A stretch of DNA of 51,370 bases from Rhodospirillaceae bacterium (GTDB lineage Bacteria; Pseudomonadota; Alphaproteobacteria; Rhodospirillales; Casp-alpha2), in assembly GCA_018698795.1 (NCBI GenBank), contig JABIPG010000044.1:1-51370 (forward strand), given 5' to 3'. The notes under the pieces were generated by a model, which saw nothing but the letters and a program-made list of their open reading frames with translations, ran no database searches and was not told the DNA's origin. Positions 25,493 to 34,306 of this stretch are shown one piece after another (the first letter of the stretch is position 1; each line of letters begins with the position of its first letter). A program made the position numbers and the translations under genes.

Positions 25493-26929
25493 TTACAGGC
25501 GGCGCGGCCGGTAGACTTTCGGCGGGCGCGCATGTTTTTCGATGTAGTCAATCACCATTGACGCGATATCCAAGCCCGTCGCGGTCTCAATGCCTTCCAG
25601 CCCCGGCGACGAATTGACCTCCAAGACTTTCGGCCCGCTATCCGCGCGCAACAGATCGACACCCGCAAGCGCCAACCCCATCACCCGTGCCGCCTTCACA
25701 GCCGTGGCGCGTTCCTCTTTCGTCAGCCGGACTTTGGCCGCTTTGCCGCCGCGATGCAGGTTGGAGCGAAACTCACCTTCTTCCGCCTGACGCTTCATGG
25801 CGGCCACCACTTTGTTGCCGACCACCAAACAGCGGATGTCCGCGCCGCCGGCTTCCTTGATGAATTCCTGCACCAAGATATTAGCCTTCAAACCCTGAAA
25901 CGCACCAATCACCGATTCAGCCGCCTTTTTGGTCTCGGCCAGAACAACGCCGCGCCCCTGCGTGCCTTCCAACAGCTTGATGACCAGTGGTGCGCCACCG
26001 ACAAACTTGATCAGTTCTTCCGTCGCTTTAGGCGAGCGCGCAAAACCGGTATCAGGCATGCCAATGCCGGAGCGCGCGAGCAACTGGTGCGCATAAAGCT
26101 TGTCGCGCGCCGCACCGATTGCAGCAGCTGAATTGAGGCTGTAGACCCCCATCGCCTCGAACTGGCGCACAACGGCCATGCCGTAAAACGTCACGGTGGC
26201 GCCGATGCGCGGCACGATCACATCGAAACCCTCCAGCGCCTTTCCGTCCATATGCACCTCGGGACGGGTCGAGGTGATGTTCATATAACACTGCGTCGTG
26301 TTGATGATCTGGACCATATGGCCATGATCATCGGCAGCCTCGGCCAAGCGCTGGGTGGTGTAATTGTTCGGCTCGCGCGACAGAATGCCGATCTTCAGCG
26401 CGCTACGTGCGCCCTTGGTTTTCGGCAGATCATCATAGAGGTCCAGCGACAACTCGCCTTGTACGCACGATTGACTGGGGTCGACGATGATCGTGTCGCG
26501 CAACGCGGTTCGGCCGATCAGCATGCGGTATTGCATGGATTCCCGATTGGTCAGCGAAATCTCAATCGGCCATTCTTGTCCGCCGATCTTCACCGGTGTA
26601 CGGACGATATAGCGCAGTTCCGTCTCGCCGTTGGACGACGTGATCTCGCGTTGATCGACAAGCTCAGCCGAGCAGAAAACCACAATGTCGGGCCGTTCCG
26701 GCACTGGGTGCACACCGAACCGCACGCGTTTCTTACCGCCGCGCCCATAGGGCTCGATCATGAAGGCGTGGATGGATGACGAGCGCGCGCCGGTATCCAC
26801 CTTGGCGCGCACCGCCGGCAGGCCAAGGCCCGGTAGCGACACCCATTCTTCCCAGCCGAAAACGAGTTCTTTGTCCTGAACGGCGTCTTCCAGCATTTCC
26901 GCCGGGGTGTTTTGGGGTTTGTCCGTCAT
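25493..26929 (-). CDS. RimB-like retropepsin domain fused to RimK-like ATP-grasp ligase
   Basis: A 478-residue two-domain protein. Residues about 20-165 form a RimB/ATP-dependent zinc protease-type domain with the aspartic protease motif [10 protein letters not shown] at about 44-53. Residues about 180-470 form a RimK-type ATP-grasp ligase ([17 protein letters not shown], then [19 protein letters not shown] and [14 protein letters not shown], the latter with metal ligands). RimK adds glutamates to ribosomal protein S6, and RimB trims polyglutamate. Here synthesis and cleavage would be on one chain. The gene is convergent with the dioxygenase and 53 bases upstream of the enolase-superfamily gene on the same strand. 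Confidence 0.85.
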   Translation of the reverse strand: MTDKPQNTPAEMLEDAVQDKELVFGWEEWVSLPGLGLPAVRAKVDTGARSSSIHAFMIEPYGRGGKKRVRFGVHPVPERPDIVVFCSAELVDQREITSSNGETELRYIVRTPVKIGGQEWPIEISLTNRESMQYRMLIGRTALRDTIIVDPSQSCVQGELSLDLYDDLPKTKGARSALKIGILSREPNNYTTQRLAEAADDHGHMVQIINTTQCYMNITSTRPEVHMDGKALEGFDVIVPRIGATVTFYGMAVVRQFEAMGVYSLNSAAAIGAARDKLYAHQLLARSGIGMPDTGFARSPKATEELIKFVGGAPLVIKLLEGTQGRGVVLAETKKAAESVIGAFQGLKANILVQEFIKEAGGADIRCLVVGNKVVAAMKRQAEEGEFRSNLHRGGKAAKVRLTKEERATAVKAARVMGLALAGVDLLRADSGPKVLEVNSSPGLEGIETATGLDIASMVIDYIEKHARPPKVYRPRRL

Positions 26930-26981
26930 CGTGTCATCTCATACCTATTATCAATCGAAGTTCAACTTAGAACCTTGGAAC

Positions 26982-28115
26982 CTACAGAACCCGCGTCCCG
27001 TACTTGGCCACCGTATCTTCCGAAAGCGTCAGCCCCAAGCCGGGCGCATTGTTCAGCGTCAACCAGCCGTCTTTCATCTCGGGCGGGTTTTCGTATAGCT
27101 CGGCCTGCAGCGGATCGCGTTCGGGGTCGGTGAAGGCCTCCACGTAGCCTCCGGCGGGGGTGGATGCCACCAATTGCGCATGGATGAAGCAATCGTGGTG
27201 CGGTGTCACCGCAACGTGGTTAAGCTCACACAAAGCCGCCATCTTGCGACCCTCCGTGAAGCCGCCGAACATGGTGACATCGAATTGCAAAATCTCGATG
27301 GCATGTTCCTCCAACAATGAGCGGCAGCCGTAACTGGTCAGTTCGCTCTCGCCCGCCGACAGCGGAATATTGGTGCGGCCCGAAAGGATCTTCAGTTCGC
27401 GCCGGTCATCGGCCCAGCGTAGCGGCTCCTCCAACCATCGCGGGCGCAAGGGTTCCAACAACTTCACCGCCTCGGTGGCCGTCTCCAAGTCCCAGGCGCG
27501 GTTGACATCAACCATCAACTCCGCGTCCGTGCCGATAACATCGCGGATCACTTCCAGGCGCTTAATGTCTTCCGCCAGGCTCAGCCCCCCGACCTTGGCC
27601 TTGAAGCCCTTGTGGCCCTCTGATTTGAGTTTTTGCAGTTCATCGCGCAATTCCGCCAAATCCTTGCCGTCGCGGTAATAGGCGCAGGTGACATAATAGG
27701 GCACGCGGTCCCGATAGCCGCCCAAAATCTGATACAGCGGCAGCCCCGCCGCCTTGCCGATGACATCCCAGCACGCCACATCGACGGCAGCCGAGACACG
27801 GATCAGCGCTTCACGCCCCCAGCCCTTTTCGTGTGCCTCGCGCTTAGACGTCAGCTCGAACAGGTCTTGGTAAATACGTTCCGGCGTCAACGGGTTTTGC
27901 CCGACGATGCGATCCGCAATGCCGCTTTTGAACACATGCAAGATGGGCTCGGCGTTGGTGTAGCTGGTGGCCAGACCGAAACCCTCGATGCCCGCGTCCG
28001 TCTGCATCCGCACCAACACCTCGTTGGCCGTCGGTACGGTAAAATTCGAAACCCAGTGCGGCCGTTCGTCGGGCGGGCCGCGCAGAATGAAGACGTCGAG
28101 CTTGGTGATTTTCAT
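26982..28115 (-). CDS. Mandelate racemase/muconate lactonizing family enzyme
   Basis: A 377-residue enolase-superfamily protein. The ATG at 28115 (MKITKLDVFILRG) matches the family start. The capping domain is followed by a barrel with the catalytic Lys in KAKVGG, metal ligands in MVDVNRAWD, WLEEPL and SAGESE, and a PHHDC segment at the end of a later strand that may supply the base. Such enzymes abstract a proton next to a carboxylate in sugar acids or related compounds. The usual sugar-acid dehydratase signatures are not specific enough to name the substrate. It is divergent from the ketopantoate reductase-like gene, with 83 bases between starts. Confidence 0.85.
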   Translation of the reverse strand: MKITKLDVFILRGPPDERPHWVSNFTVPTANEVLVRMQTDAGIEGFGLATSYTNAEPILHVFKSGIADRIVGQNPLTPERIYQDLFELTSKREAHEKGWGREALIRVSAAVDVACWDVIGKAAGLPLYQILGGYRDRVPYYVTCAYYRDGKDLAELRDELQKLKSEGHKGFKAKVGGLSLAEDIKRLEVIRDVIGTDAELMVDVNRAWDLETATEAVKLLEPLRPRWLEEPLRWADDRRELKILSGRTNIPLSAGESELTSYGCRSLLEEHAIEILQFDVTMFGGFTEGRKMAALCELNHVAVTPHHDCFIHAQLVASTPAGGYVEAFTDPERDPLQAELYENPPEMKDGWLTLNNAPGLGLTLSEDTVAKYGTRVL

Positions 28116-28198
28116 GAGATCGTCCGGAGGTCCTTGACGCTGAAAGCCGTGTCTCCGATTATCCGGGCGCAAGCGCATCGGAGCAAGGGAAGAACAAC

Positions 28199-29128
28199 AT
28201 GAAAATTGCCATCATCGGTGCCGGCGCCATGGGGTCGGTCTATGCCGGTTTGCTTACCGAGGCCGGCCATGAGATTTGGGCCATCGATACCTGGAGTGAC
28301 CACATCGATGCCATCAATGCTAAGGGCCTGCAGATCGAAGGCCCAAGCGGCGACAGGGTCGTGCAAGGCATCCATGCCACAACCGATGTGGCCGACGCAG
28401 GGGCGTGTGATCTTTACGTTATCGCCACCAAGGGCGCCGGCGTCGGGCCCGCCGCCAGCGCCATCGCACCCCTGATGCACAATGATTCACTGGTCCTGAC
28501 CATCCAGAACGGCCTTGGCGCCGGAGAGCGCATTGCCCAATATTTGCCGACCGAAAACGTGTTACTCGGTGTTGCCGACGGCTTTGGCGCGTCGATGAAG
28601 GGCCCCGGTCATGCGCACCACAACGCCATGAACTTGATCCGCATCGGCGAAATGCGGGGCGGCATGACCGACCGGCTGCAGGAACTCACGGTTGTTTGGG
28701 CTGAAGCCGGGTTCAAAGCGAAGGCGTTCGACGATATTCACCAGTTGGTGTGGGAGAAGTTCATCTGCAACTGCACCTACTCGGCACCGTGCACGGTGTT
28801 TCAGTGCACGCTGGGTGAGTTGATGGCGAATGCCGACAACTTCAACATAGCGCTGGGCTGCGCGCGTGAGGTCTTTGCCTTGGGCACCGCCAAGGGCATC
28901 AACTTCTCTTTCGATGACCCAGTGGCGTATGTGACGGCGTTCGGCAAAAAGATGCCGGGCTCCAAGCCGTCCATGCTGCAAGACTCCGAGGCCCGCCGCC
29001 CGTCCGAGATCGATGCCATCAATGGCATGGCGCCGGTGCTGGGCCGGGAGTTGGGAATCCCAACTCCCTATAACGAGACGCTTGCGGCCGTGGTGCGCGC
29101 CCGTGAAGCCCAGTTCCAGAAAGATTGA
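28199..29128 (+). CDS. Ketopantoate reductase (PanE/ApbA) family protein
   Basis: A 309-residue NADP-binding protein. The N-terminal Rossmann motif GAGAMGS is at residues 7-13 and the central TIQNGLGAGERI loop is typical of the family. The C-terminal helical domain has LVWEKFICNCTYSAPC, where the Lys is the expected catalytic residue (KxxxNxxxN-like in the family), and SMLQDSEARRPSEIDAING, a strong family signature. It may reduce 2-ketopantoate for pantothenate synthesis, but many genomes hold paralogues serving other 2-keto acids. The end abuts the convergent ribH gene with two bases between. Confidence 0.88.
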   Translation: MKIAIIGAGAMGSVYAGLLTEAGHEIWAIDTWSDHIDAINAKGLQIEGPSGDRVVQGIHATTDVADAGACDLYVIATKGAGVGPAASAIAPLMHNDSLVLTIQNGLGAGERIAQYLPTENVLLGVADGFGASMKGPGHAHHNAMNLIRIGEMRGGMTDRLQELTVVWAEAGFKAKAFDDIHQLVWEKFICNCTYSAPCTVFQCTLGELMANADNFNIALGCAREVFALGTAKGINFSFDDPVAYVTAFGKKMPGSKPSMLQDSEARRPSEIDAINGMAPVLGRELGIPTPYNETLAAVVRAREAQFQKD

Positions 29129-29130
29129 AG

Positions 29131-29610
29131 CTAAGCCGCGAGCTTACGGTGCGTTTCCAGCACTGAAAGGCAGGCCTCGGCGGCCTCGCGCCCTTTTGTC
29201 TTGAAGTGCTCGGTGAAAAACGCGCGGTGTTCGGCGATTTCGTGGAACTGATGCGGCGTCAATACAGCCGAGAACATCGGCACCTCAGTCTCGATCTGCA
29301 CCTGCATGAGCCCAGACACAACCGCATCGGCGACAAAGTCATGGCGATAGATGCCGCCGTCGACCACCAGCGCCGAGCCGACAACAGCGGCGTAGTTGCC
29401 GGTTTTGGCCAGCATCTTGGCCAGCAGCGGAATTTCGTAGGCACCCGGAACATCGAAAACCTCGATTGTAGCCGTATTTGGGGCGGTATCTTGGGTACGT
29501 TCACGCACTTCATCAATGAATGACAGCCGGGATTGATCGACAATGTCGGAATGCCAGCGGGCCTGGATGAAGGCGATTTTGGTAGGCGTTTGGTGAGCGT
29601 GCTGATTCAT
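29131..29610 (-). CDS. ribH: 6,7-dimethyl-8-ribityllumazine synthase, RibH2 type
   Basis: A 159-residue enzyme of the penultimate step of riboflavin synthesis. It matches the RibH2 type known from Brucella and Mesorhizobium: IAFIQARWHSDIVDQSRLSF at the N-terminus, FDVPGAYEIP (substrate site), VDGGIYRHDFVADAV and VLTPHQFHE in place of the usual GVLTT-x-N-x-EQA. RibH2 enzymes form decamers and in relatives are controlled by an FMN riboswitch, as here. AAAGGAGG sits just before the ATG. The other rib genes are not in this window, so this is a stand-alone copy under its own control. Confidence 0.92.
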   Translation of the reverse strand: MNQHAHQTPTKIAFIQARWHSDIVDQSRLSFIDEVRERTQDTAPNTATIEVFDVPGAYEIPLLAKMLAKTGNYAAVVGSALVVDGGIYRHDFVADAVVSGLMQVQIETEVPMFSAVLTPHQFHEIAEHRAFFTEHFKTKGREAAEACLSVLETHRKLAA

Positions 29611-29708
29611 GGTTTCCTCCTTTATTCACGCAGAGACCAGAACCAGGGCGAAGAACACGGAACCCATCACGAACCACGCGCGCACGCGCCCTCGCGGAGG
29701 GACCGCTT

Positions 29709-29866
<158 letters not shown>

Positions 29867-29926
29867 TACCCCGCTACAATGCGGGGCAAGCGGATAGTAG
29901 CTGAGGCTCGCGTGGGAATCCACGCC

Positions 29927-30484
29927 TTAGCCGCGCGTTTTGAGGTACCGTTCCGCATCACCGTATTCGGCAAAGTCATAGTAGCGCCGGTGTTGCCCCG
30001 AGGCGCGGCGCGCATGCTTGATCGGGCACCAATACTCCTCGGTACGCCCGGCAATCTCGCGCGACCATGCCAGCAATCCGTTGGCGTAGCCGCAAAAGGC
30101 GCAGTTCAGCCGTTCAATGCCGTTCAGATACGACAGATGATGGCGGTCGATTACGATGAAATCGTCACGCGGCACTTTGGCAATGCCGTAAACCGGAAAA
30201 GCAATAGCCTGGAACAGGCTGACGGCCAGATCCAACAACAAAAGCGGCACGATCTGCGCATAGATGATCGGCGATACCAACAATCTCGCCAGGCCCGATT
30301 CGCGAATGAAGCGGATCAAGCCCTTGCGCAATTCCCGATGCCGCTGGCGCACACCTTCCTCGAAGCGGATGCGTTTTTCGCGGATCGTGTACCTGAACTG
30401 CCCCCGCTGTCTCTTCAACTCATCTTCGATCTCGTGATCGAGTTCCTGCAGCTTGTCGAGAAGCACGCGGATGGTGTTGTTCAT
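29927..30484 (-). CDS. Conserved hypothetical, membrane-associated with Cys cluster
   Basis: A 185-residue protein. The N-terminal part (1-65) is highly charged and probably coiled-coil (LQELDHEIEDELKRQR, RIRFEEGVRQRHRELRKG). A hydrophobic stretch at about 70-98 follows (SPIIYAQIVPLLLLDLAVS), then a conserved-looking tail with NCAFCGYANGLLAW and EEYWCPIKHARR. The three Cys plus His could bind zinc. I do not recognise a named family. It lies upstream of the FMN riboswitch on the same strand, with 60 bases between, and has no obvious functional partner. Confidence 0.6.
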   Translation of the reverse strand: MNNTIRVLLDKLQELDHEIEDELKRQRGQFRYTIREKRIRFEEGVRQRHRELRKGLIRFIRESGLARLLVSPIIYAQIVPLLLLDLAVSLFQAIAFPVYGIAKVPRDDFIVIDRHHLSYLNGIERLNCAFCGYANGLLAWSREIAGRTEEYWCPIKHARRASGQHRRYYDFAEYGDAERYLKTRG

Positions 30485-30530
30485 GGCCTGGCTCCGTGGG
30501 AGATGGCGGGATCGCCATCATAGCAGGCGC

Positions 30531-31307
30531 TTAAGCGAAATCGATCACGACACGGCCCAGAGCACCGAAATCGGCGGCAACGTGGCTGCCGGGTTTAACC
30601 CTGTCGATACCGGTGCAGGTCCCAGTAGAGACAACCATCCCCGTGCGCATGCCCGCACCCCATTGAGATTGCTGATTGGCGAGCCAGACCATGACGTTCA
30701 TGGGGTCGCCCAGCGCATTGGCACCGGTGCCCGACCCCGCCGCTTCGCCGTCGATTGTGACGGCGACGGCCTGTGCCGGAATATCAAGCCCACGCCAATC
30801 GCTGACCCACGGCCCGATTACCAGTGCGATATTGGCACCACTGTCGGCAGTGACCAGATAACGCCCTTTGCCAAGCAGCCCGCCTTTCAAGCGCGTGCCC
30901 ACGACCTCGATAGCCCCGGCCACGCCGTCAATCGCGTCGCGCACTTCGTCGGTGGTATAGGGTTCTGCGCGCGCCGGTAAGTCTGCACCGAGGCGGTAAG
31001 CAAATTCGCCCTCAATGCCCGGGTAGTGCGCCGGGAAGATCGGCACGCTGGCCGGGGCTTCGTAGAAATAAGGCGCGAGTACGGGGCTCGAGCCGGGCTC
31101 GGTGGTGCCAAGCAACCGCTGGGCTTCCTCACTGGTGGAACCAACCTTGAAACCAACGCTGCCCAACCCCGACGCCCGCATGACATCGGCCTGGATGGCA
31201 TAGGCCTCGGATTGGCTGGTGGGCTCGGTAACGGATGCCGGATCCACCGTGCCACCCGATGCGCGCGCTTGCCAAAGGCGCTCGCCCAAGTTCGTCGGCG
31301 CGCTCAC
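30531..31307 (-). CDS. 2-keto-4-pentenoate hydratase-like protein (FAH superfamily)
   Basis: A 258-residue protein starting with GTG directly after the SDR stop codon (TAG-GTG), so coupled to it. Features of the MhpD-like hydratase group include AYAIQADVMRASGLGSVGFK, the metal-ligand region IEGEFAYRLGADL (two Glu), and NPMNV-type DPMNVMVWLAN near the C-terminus. These enzymes add water to, or decarboxylate, 2-keto acids in ring-cleavage and related pathways. It is the last gene of an overlapping group with a dehydrogenase, a racemase and an SDR, so it probably acts on their product. Substrate not inferable. Confidence 0.8.
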   Translation of the reverse strand: MSAPTNLGERLWQARASGGTVDPASVTEPTSQSEAYAIQADVMRASGLGSVGFKVGSTSEEAQRLLGTTEPGSSPVLAPYFYEAPASVPIFPAHYPGIEGEFAYRLGADLPARAEPYTTDEVRDAIDGVAGAIEVVGTRLKGGLLGKGRYLVTADSGANIALVIGPWVSDWRGLDIPAQAVAVTIDGEAAGSGTGANALGDPMNVMVWLANQQSQWGAGMRTGMVVSTGTCTGIDRVKPGSHVAADFGALGRVVIDFA

Positions 31308-32012
31308 CTACACAGACCGCGTGAAGCCGCCATCGACGCGGATGTTCTGCCCGGTGATGTAACTGGCGCCATCGGATGCCAAAAAGCCAACCACATCGGC
31401 GATTTCCTGCACCCGGCCGTAGCGCCCCATGGGCACGCGCGCGCGAAAGGCCTCTTTCTCGGGCAAGCTATCGATAAAGCCGGGCAGCACGTTGTTCATG
31501 CGTACGTTGTCGGGGGCATACTGGTCTGAGTACAGTTTCGTAAACGCCGCCAGCCCAGCGCGCGCCATGCCCGATGTGGGGAAGGCGGGCTCGGGCTCGA
31601 AGGTGGCGAAGGTGGTGATATTAATAATGACGCCGGATTGCTGTGCTACCATGATTGGCGTCACCAACCTTGTCGGCCGCACCGCGTTGAGGAAATACAC
31701 CTCCAGGCCCGCGTGCCAGTCATCGTCGGTAAGCTCCAGGATATCGCCCTTGGGCCCGTGCCCAGCGCTGTTGACCAAAACATCAACGCGGCCCCATTTG
31801 TCGTGAGCCATATCGACCAAGCGTTTTAGATCGTCGTTGGATTGGTTCGACCCCGTCACGCCGATGCCGCCCAATTCCTTCGCCAATGCCTCACCTTTTC
31901 CCGATGACGACAGCACCGCGACATTGAACCCGTCTTCCGCCAATTTCCGAACCGCCCCGGCGCCCATGCCGGAACCGCCGGCGGTGATGATGGCAACTTT
32001 TTCTACACTCAT
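31308..32012 (-). CDS. Short-chain dehydrogenase-like protein lacking the usual Tyr/Lys
   Basis: A 234-residue Rossmann protein. The ATG at 32012 overlaps the racemase stop (ATGA) and gives a normal SDR N-terminus: AIITAGGSGMGAG is the cofactor glycine motif, NSAGHGPKGD corresponds to NAAG, and PGFIDS and YITGQNIRVDGG are the usual C-terminal landmarks. The catalytic tetrad is altered: where Y-x-x-x-K is expected the sequence is SGMARAGLAAF, so Ser replaces Tyr and Arg replaces Lys, and ITTFA stands where the Ser strand normally is. It may be catalytically different or a non-enzymatic binding protein. The four-gene overlap argues for a real role in the pathway. Confidence 0.8.
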   Translation of the reverse strand: MSVEKVAIITAGGSGMGAGAVRKLAEDGFNVAVLSSSGKGEALAKELGGIGVTGSNQSNDDLKRLVDMAHDKWGRVDVLVNSAGHGPKGDILELTDDDWHAGLEVYFLNAVRPTRLVTPIMVAQQSGVIINITTFATFEPEPAFPTSGMARAGLAAFTKLYSDQYAPDNVRMNNVLPGFIDSLPEKEAFRARVPMGRYGRVQEIADVVGFLASDGASYITGQNIRVDGGFTRSV

Positions 32013-32680
32013 TTCTGTCTCCCTATTTTGTCTCTTAAAGCCGTAACCGCCGCATGCGGCGCTGTCAGTATTGGTGGCGACACGCTGGCCGCAATGGCGT
32101 CGGCCAGCGGCGCCATGGAAAACTGCGCCAAGGCAATGCAATCGCAATCTTCCAGGCCCTTGGCCGCCTCGACCACCGCCCTGTCATGCGCACTTTGATC
32201 ACCCGCATGCAAGGCCTCCCAAGCGCCTGCCGCCATGGCGGGCCGCACGGTGATGGATCGGTCGGCTGTCCGGGCCAGCCGCTCCAGTTGTTCTGTCAAC
32301 ATCGGCAGCGTGACCGGGTGGGTCGCGACGAGGCCGATGGTATCGCCGGTCTCGAGCGCTGTTTCCAGCATCGCCTCGTTGGGTTTTAGGGTCGGAAACG
32401 CGAACCGTTGCTGGCAGACCTCCATGGGGGGGCCGAAGGCCGTGCAGGTGAACAACAAGCCGTCGATGCCCTGGTTTGCAGCGTATTCGGCCAAACGGAT
32501 AAAGCGTTCGGAGATTTTGTCGGTCAACCCGCCTTGACGGTCGACCTCTTGCGTCAGTCCTTCGTCCAGCAAGCTCCAGTGCTGGGCTTCTGGCCAAAGA
32601 TCAGCGAAGGCCGCCTCAACAGGTTGAACAGCGGCGCGCGTCGCGTGGATTAAAGCAATGCGGGAGGTCCGGGCGTTCAT
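32009..32680 (-). CDS. Aspartate/glutamate racemase-superfamily protein
   Basis: A 223-residue protein of the Asp/Glu/hydantoin racemase and arylmalonate decarboxylase superfamily. The first active-site Cys is in FTCTAFGPPM. At the position of the second Cys the motif is ALAQFSMAP, so only one catalytic Cys is present, as in decarboxylase-like or unassigned members. Substrate phosphate or carboxylate loops appear as GLVATHPVTLPM. It overlaps both neighbours by four bases, between a beta-decarboxylating dehydrogenase and the SDR. It could racemise, isomerise or decarboxylate a dicarboxylic acid intermediate. Confidence 0.8.
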   Translation of the reverse strand: MNARTSRIALIHATRAAVQPVEAAFADLWPEAQHWSLLDEGLTQEVDRQGGLTDKISERFIRLAEYAANQGIDGLLFTCTAFGPPMEVCQQRFAFPTLKPNEAMLETALETGDTIGLVATHPVTLPMLTEQLERLARTADRSITVRPAMAAGAWEALHAGDQSAHDRAVVEAAKGLEDCDCIALAQFSMAPLADAIAASVSPPILTAPHAAVTALRDKIGRQK

Positions 32681-33738
32681 CCGCCCAGTCGATCCGCCAC
32701 CGCCTTGGCAAAGCCGTCGGTGGAGCCCTGGCCGCCGAGGTCTGGCGTACGCGCTGCATCATCTAGCAACGCCGCATCCACCGCCGTCTCCATGGCTGCC
32801 GCCGCGTCCGCCAATTCCGGGCGCCCATAGCGCCGCGACCCCCAATCGAGCAGCATCGCCACCGACAGGATCATCGACACGGGGTTGGCGATGTTTTGGC
32901 CAGCGATATCGGGGGCTGAGCCGTGCTGCGCCTGGGCCGCGCAAAGCTCGTCACCCGCCATGACGGAACCCGCCAACCCGAGCGAGCCGGAAAGCTCGCT
33001 GGCCAAGTCGGAGAGGATATCGCCATAGAAATTGGTGGTGACGATGACGTCGAAGCGTTCGGGGTGGCGCACCAAGTGTGCCGCCATGGCGTCCACCAAT
33101 ACGTCTTCGACTTCAACGTCCGGAAACTCTTTGGCCACGATATCGACGCATTCCAGGAACAATCCGTCGGTCATGTGAAAGCTGTTGGCCTTATGCACGG
33201 CGGTAATTTTTTTGCGTCGCTGGCGCGCCAACTCAAATGCCCTGCGTGCGATGCGGTCGCAGCAATGGCGTGTAATCTTGCGCGTCGAAATCGCCATGTC
33301 GGGGCTCAGCATCACCTCGCCCCAACCCTTGAAGCAGTTGCGGTCGGGATAGAAACCCTCTGTGGCCTCGCGCATGATCACCAGATCCAGCCCCGGTTTG
33401 CCCAACCCCAGGCCTGCACGGGTGCGGGCCGGGCGCACATTGGCGTACAAATCCAAGCCGACGCGGAAACTCGCTGAGATATTAACCCCACCCTCATCGG
33501 GCGACGGATAGTCGGCATGCGATTGGGTGCCTAAGATGACACCGTCGTAAGTCTTGGCACGCTCCAACAGTTCCGGGCGGATGGTGATGCCGTGCTTGTC
33601 CAGGCTCTTGAACCCTGCGATGTCGTGCTCCAACTGCAGCTTCAAACCGAACTTTTGATCGGCGACAGCCAGCACGGTCTCCGCTGCCGCAACGATTTCC
33701 GGCCCGATGCCGTCAGCCGGCAAAACAAGTAATTTCAC
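32677..33738 (-). CDS. Isocitrate/isopropylmalate/tartrate dehydrogenase family protein
   Basis: A 353-residue NAD(P)-dependent beta-decarboxylating dehydrogenase. The substrate Arg pair is in YANVRPAR, a further Arg is in MREATEGFY (with Tyr), the catalytic Lys is in VHKANSFHMTDGLF, and the metal Asp residues lie in VDAMAAHLV and GDILSDLASEL. GSAPDIAGQNIANP and the final GGQGSTDGFAKAV are family signatures for the cofactor site. It may act on isopropylmalate, tartrate or a substituted malate. The partners (racemase, SDR, hydratase) point to a catabolic route rather than leucine synthesis. It overlaps the racemase gene by four bases. Confidence 0.87.
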   Translation of the reverse strand: MKLLVLPADGIGPEIVAAAETVLAVADQKFGLKLQLEHDIAGFKSLDKHGITIRPELLERAKTYDGVILGTQSHADYPSPDEGGVNISASFRVGLDLYANVRPARTRAGLGLGKPGLDLVIMREATEGFYPDRNCFKGWGEVMLSPDMAISTRKITRHCCDRIARRAFELARQRRKKITAVHKANSFHMTDGLFLECVDIVAKEFPDVEVEDVLVDAMAAHLVRHPERFDVIVTTNFYGDILSDLASELSGSLGLAGSVMAGDELCAAQAQHGSAPDIAGQNIANPVSMILSVAMLLDWGSRRYGRPELADAAAAMETAVDAALLDDAARTPDLGGQGSTDGFAKAVADRLGG

Positions 33739-33775
33739 GGACCGGGCCTCCCCAAGTCATTACCCCAATTGGTCT

Positions 33776-34225
33776 TTAGGGCACCATGTTCTTTTTCGCC
33801 AACTCCTGCAAGGCGTCGTCGGTTTTGGTCACGTGCGTCAGGCCCATGCCCTTCAATACGTGGTCCGCCTTGGTGAACTGAATTTTGGCGTAGGTGGTGA
33901 TTTCCACCCGGTTGCCCCACGGATCGAGGAAATCCAAGAATTTCTCTGAGATCAGCTTCACACCCATGTCTTTCAAGGTGCGGCGCACCAGGTCCTTGTC
34001 GTCAACGGCGATCCCGAAGTGCCGCGCATCGTCAGGGCCTTGCCGGCGGCCCTTGGAAAAATTGATGAACTGATCGCCGAAATAAATAAAGGCGGCGTTG
34101 TCGCTCTGGCTGGAGATTTCGAAGTTCAAGAAGCTGCCATAGAACGCCAGCGCGTCGTCGATGTCGCCCACTTCCAGCGCGATATGGTTGATACCGATGG
34201 CATTGGCTTTGTTGTGATCATTCAT
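33776..34225 (-). CDS. VOC-superfamily (glyoxalase-like) protein
   Basis: A 149-residue metal-dependent vicinal oxygen chelate protein. Two beta-alpha-beta-beta-beta modules are visible: INHIALEVGDIDDALAFY with the first metal His, ARHFGIAVDDKDLV with the second, and DPWGNRVEITTY with a metal Glu. Family members include glyoxalases, extradiol dioxygenases and methylmalonyl-CoA epimerases. It lies just upstream of the dehydrogenase operon on the same strand and probably belongs to it. Reaction unknown. Confidence 0.8.
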   Translation of the reverse strand: MNDHNKANAIGINHIALEVGDIDDALAFYGSFLNFEISSQSDNAAFIYFGDQFINFSKGRRQGPDDARHFGIAVDDKDLVRRTLKDMGVKLISEKFLDFLDPWGNRVEITTYAKIQFTKADHVLKGMGLTHVTKTDDALQELAKKNMVP

Positions 34226-34306
34226 AGACTATCCTCCGTTGTCATGACGGAGATATGGGGGCGGCGGGCGCTCGTTGCCAGGGCTTAGCACCGGCTCAAC
34301 AATGGC

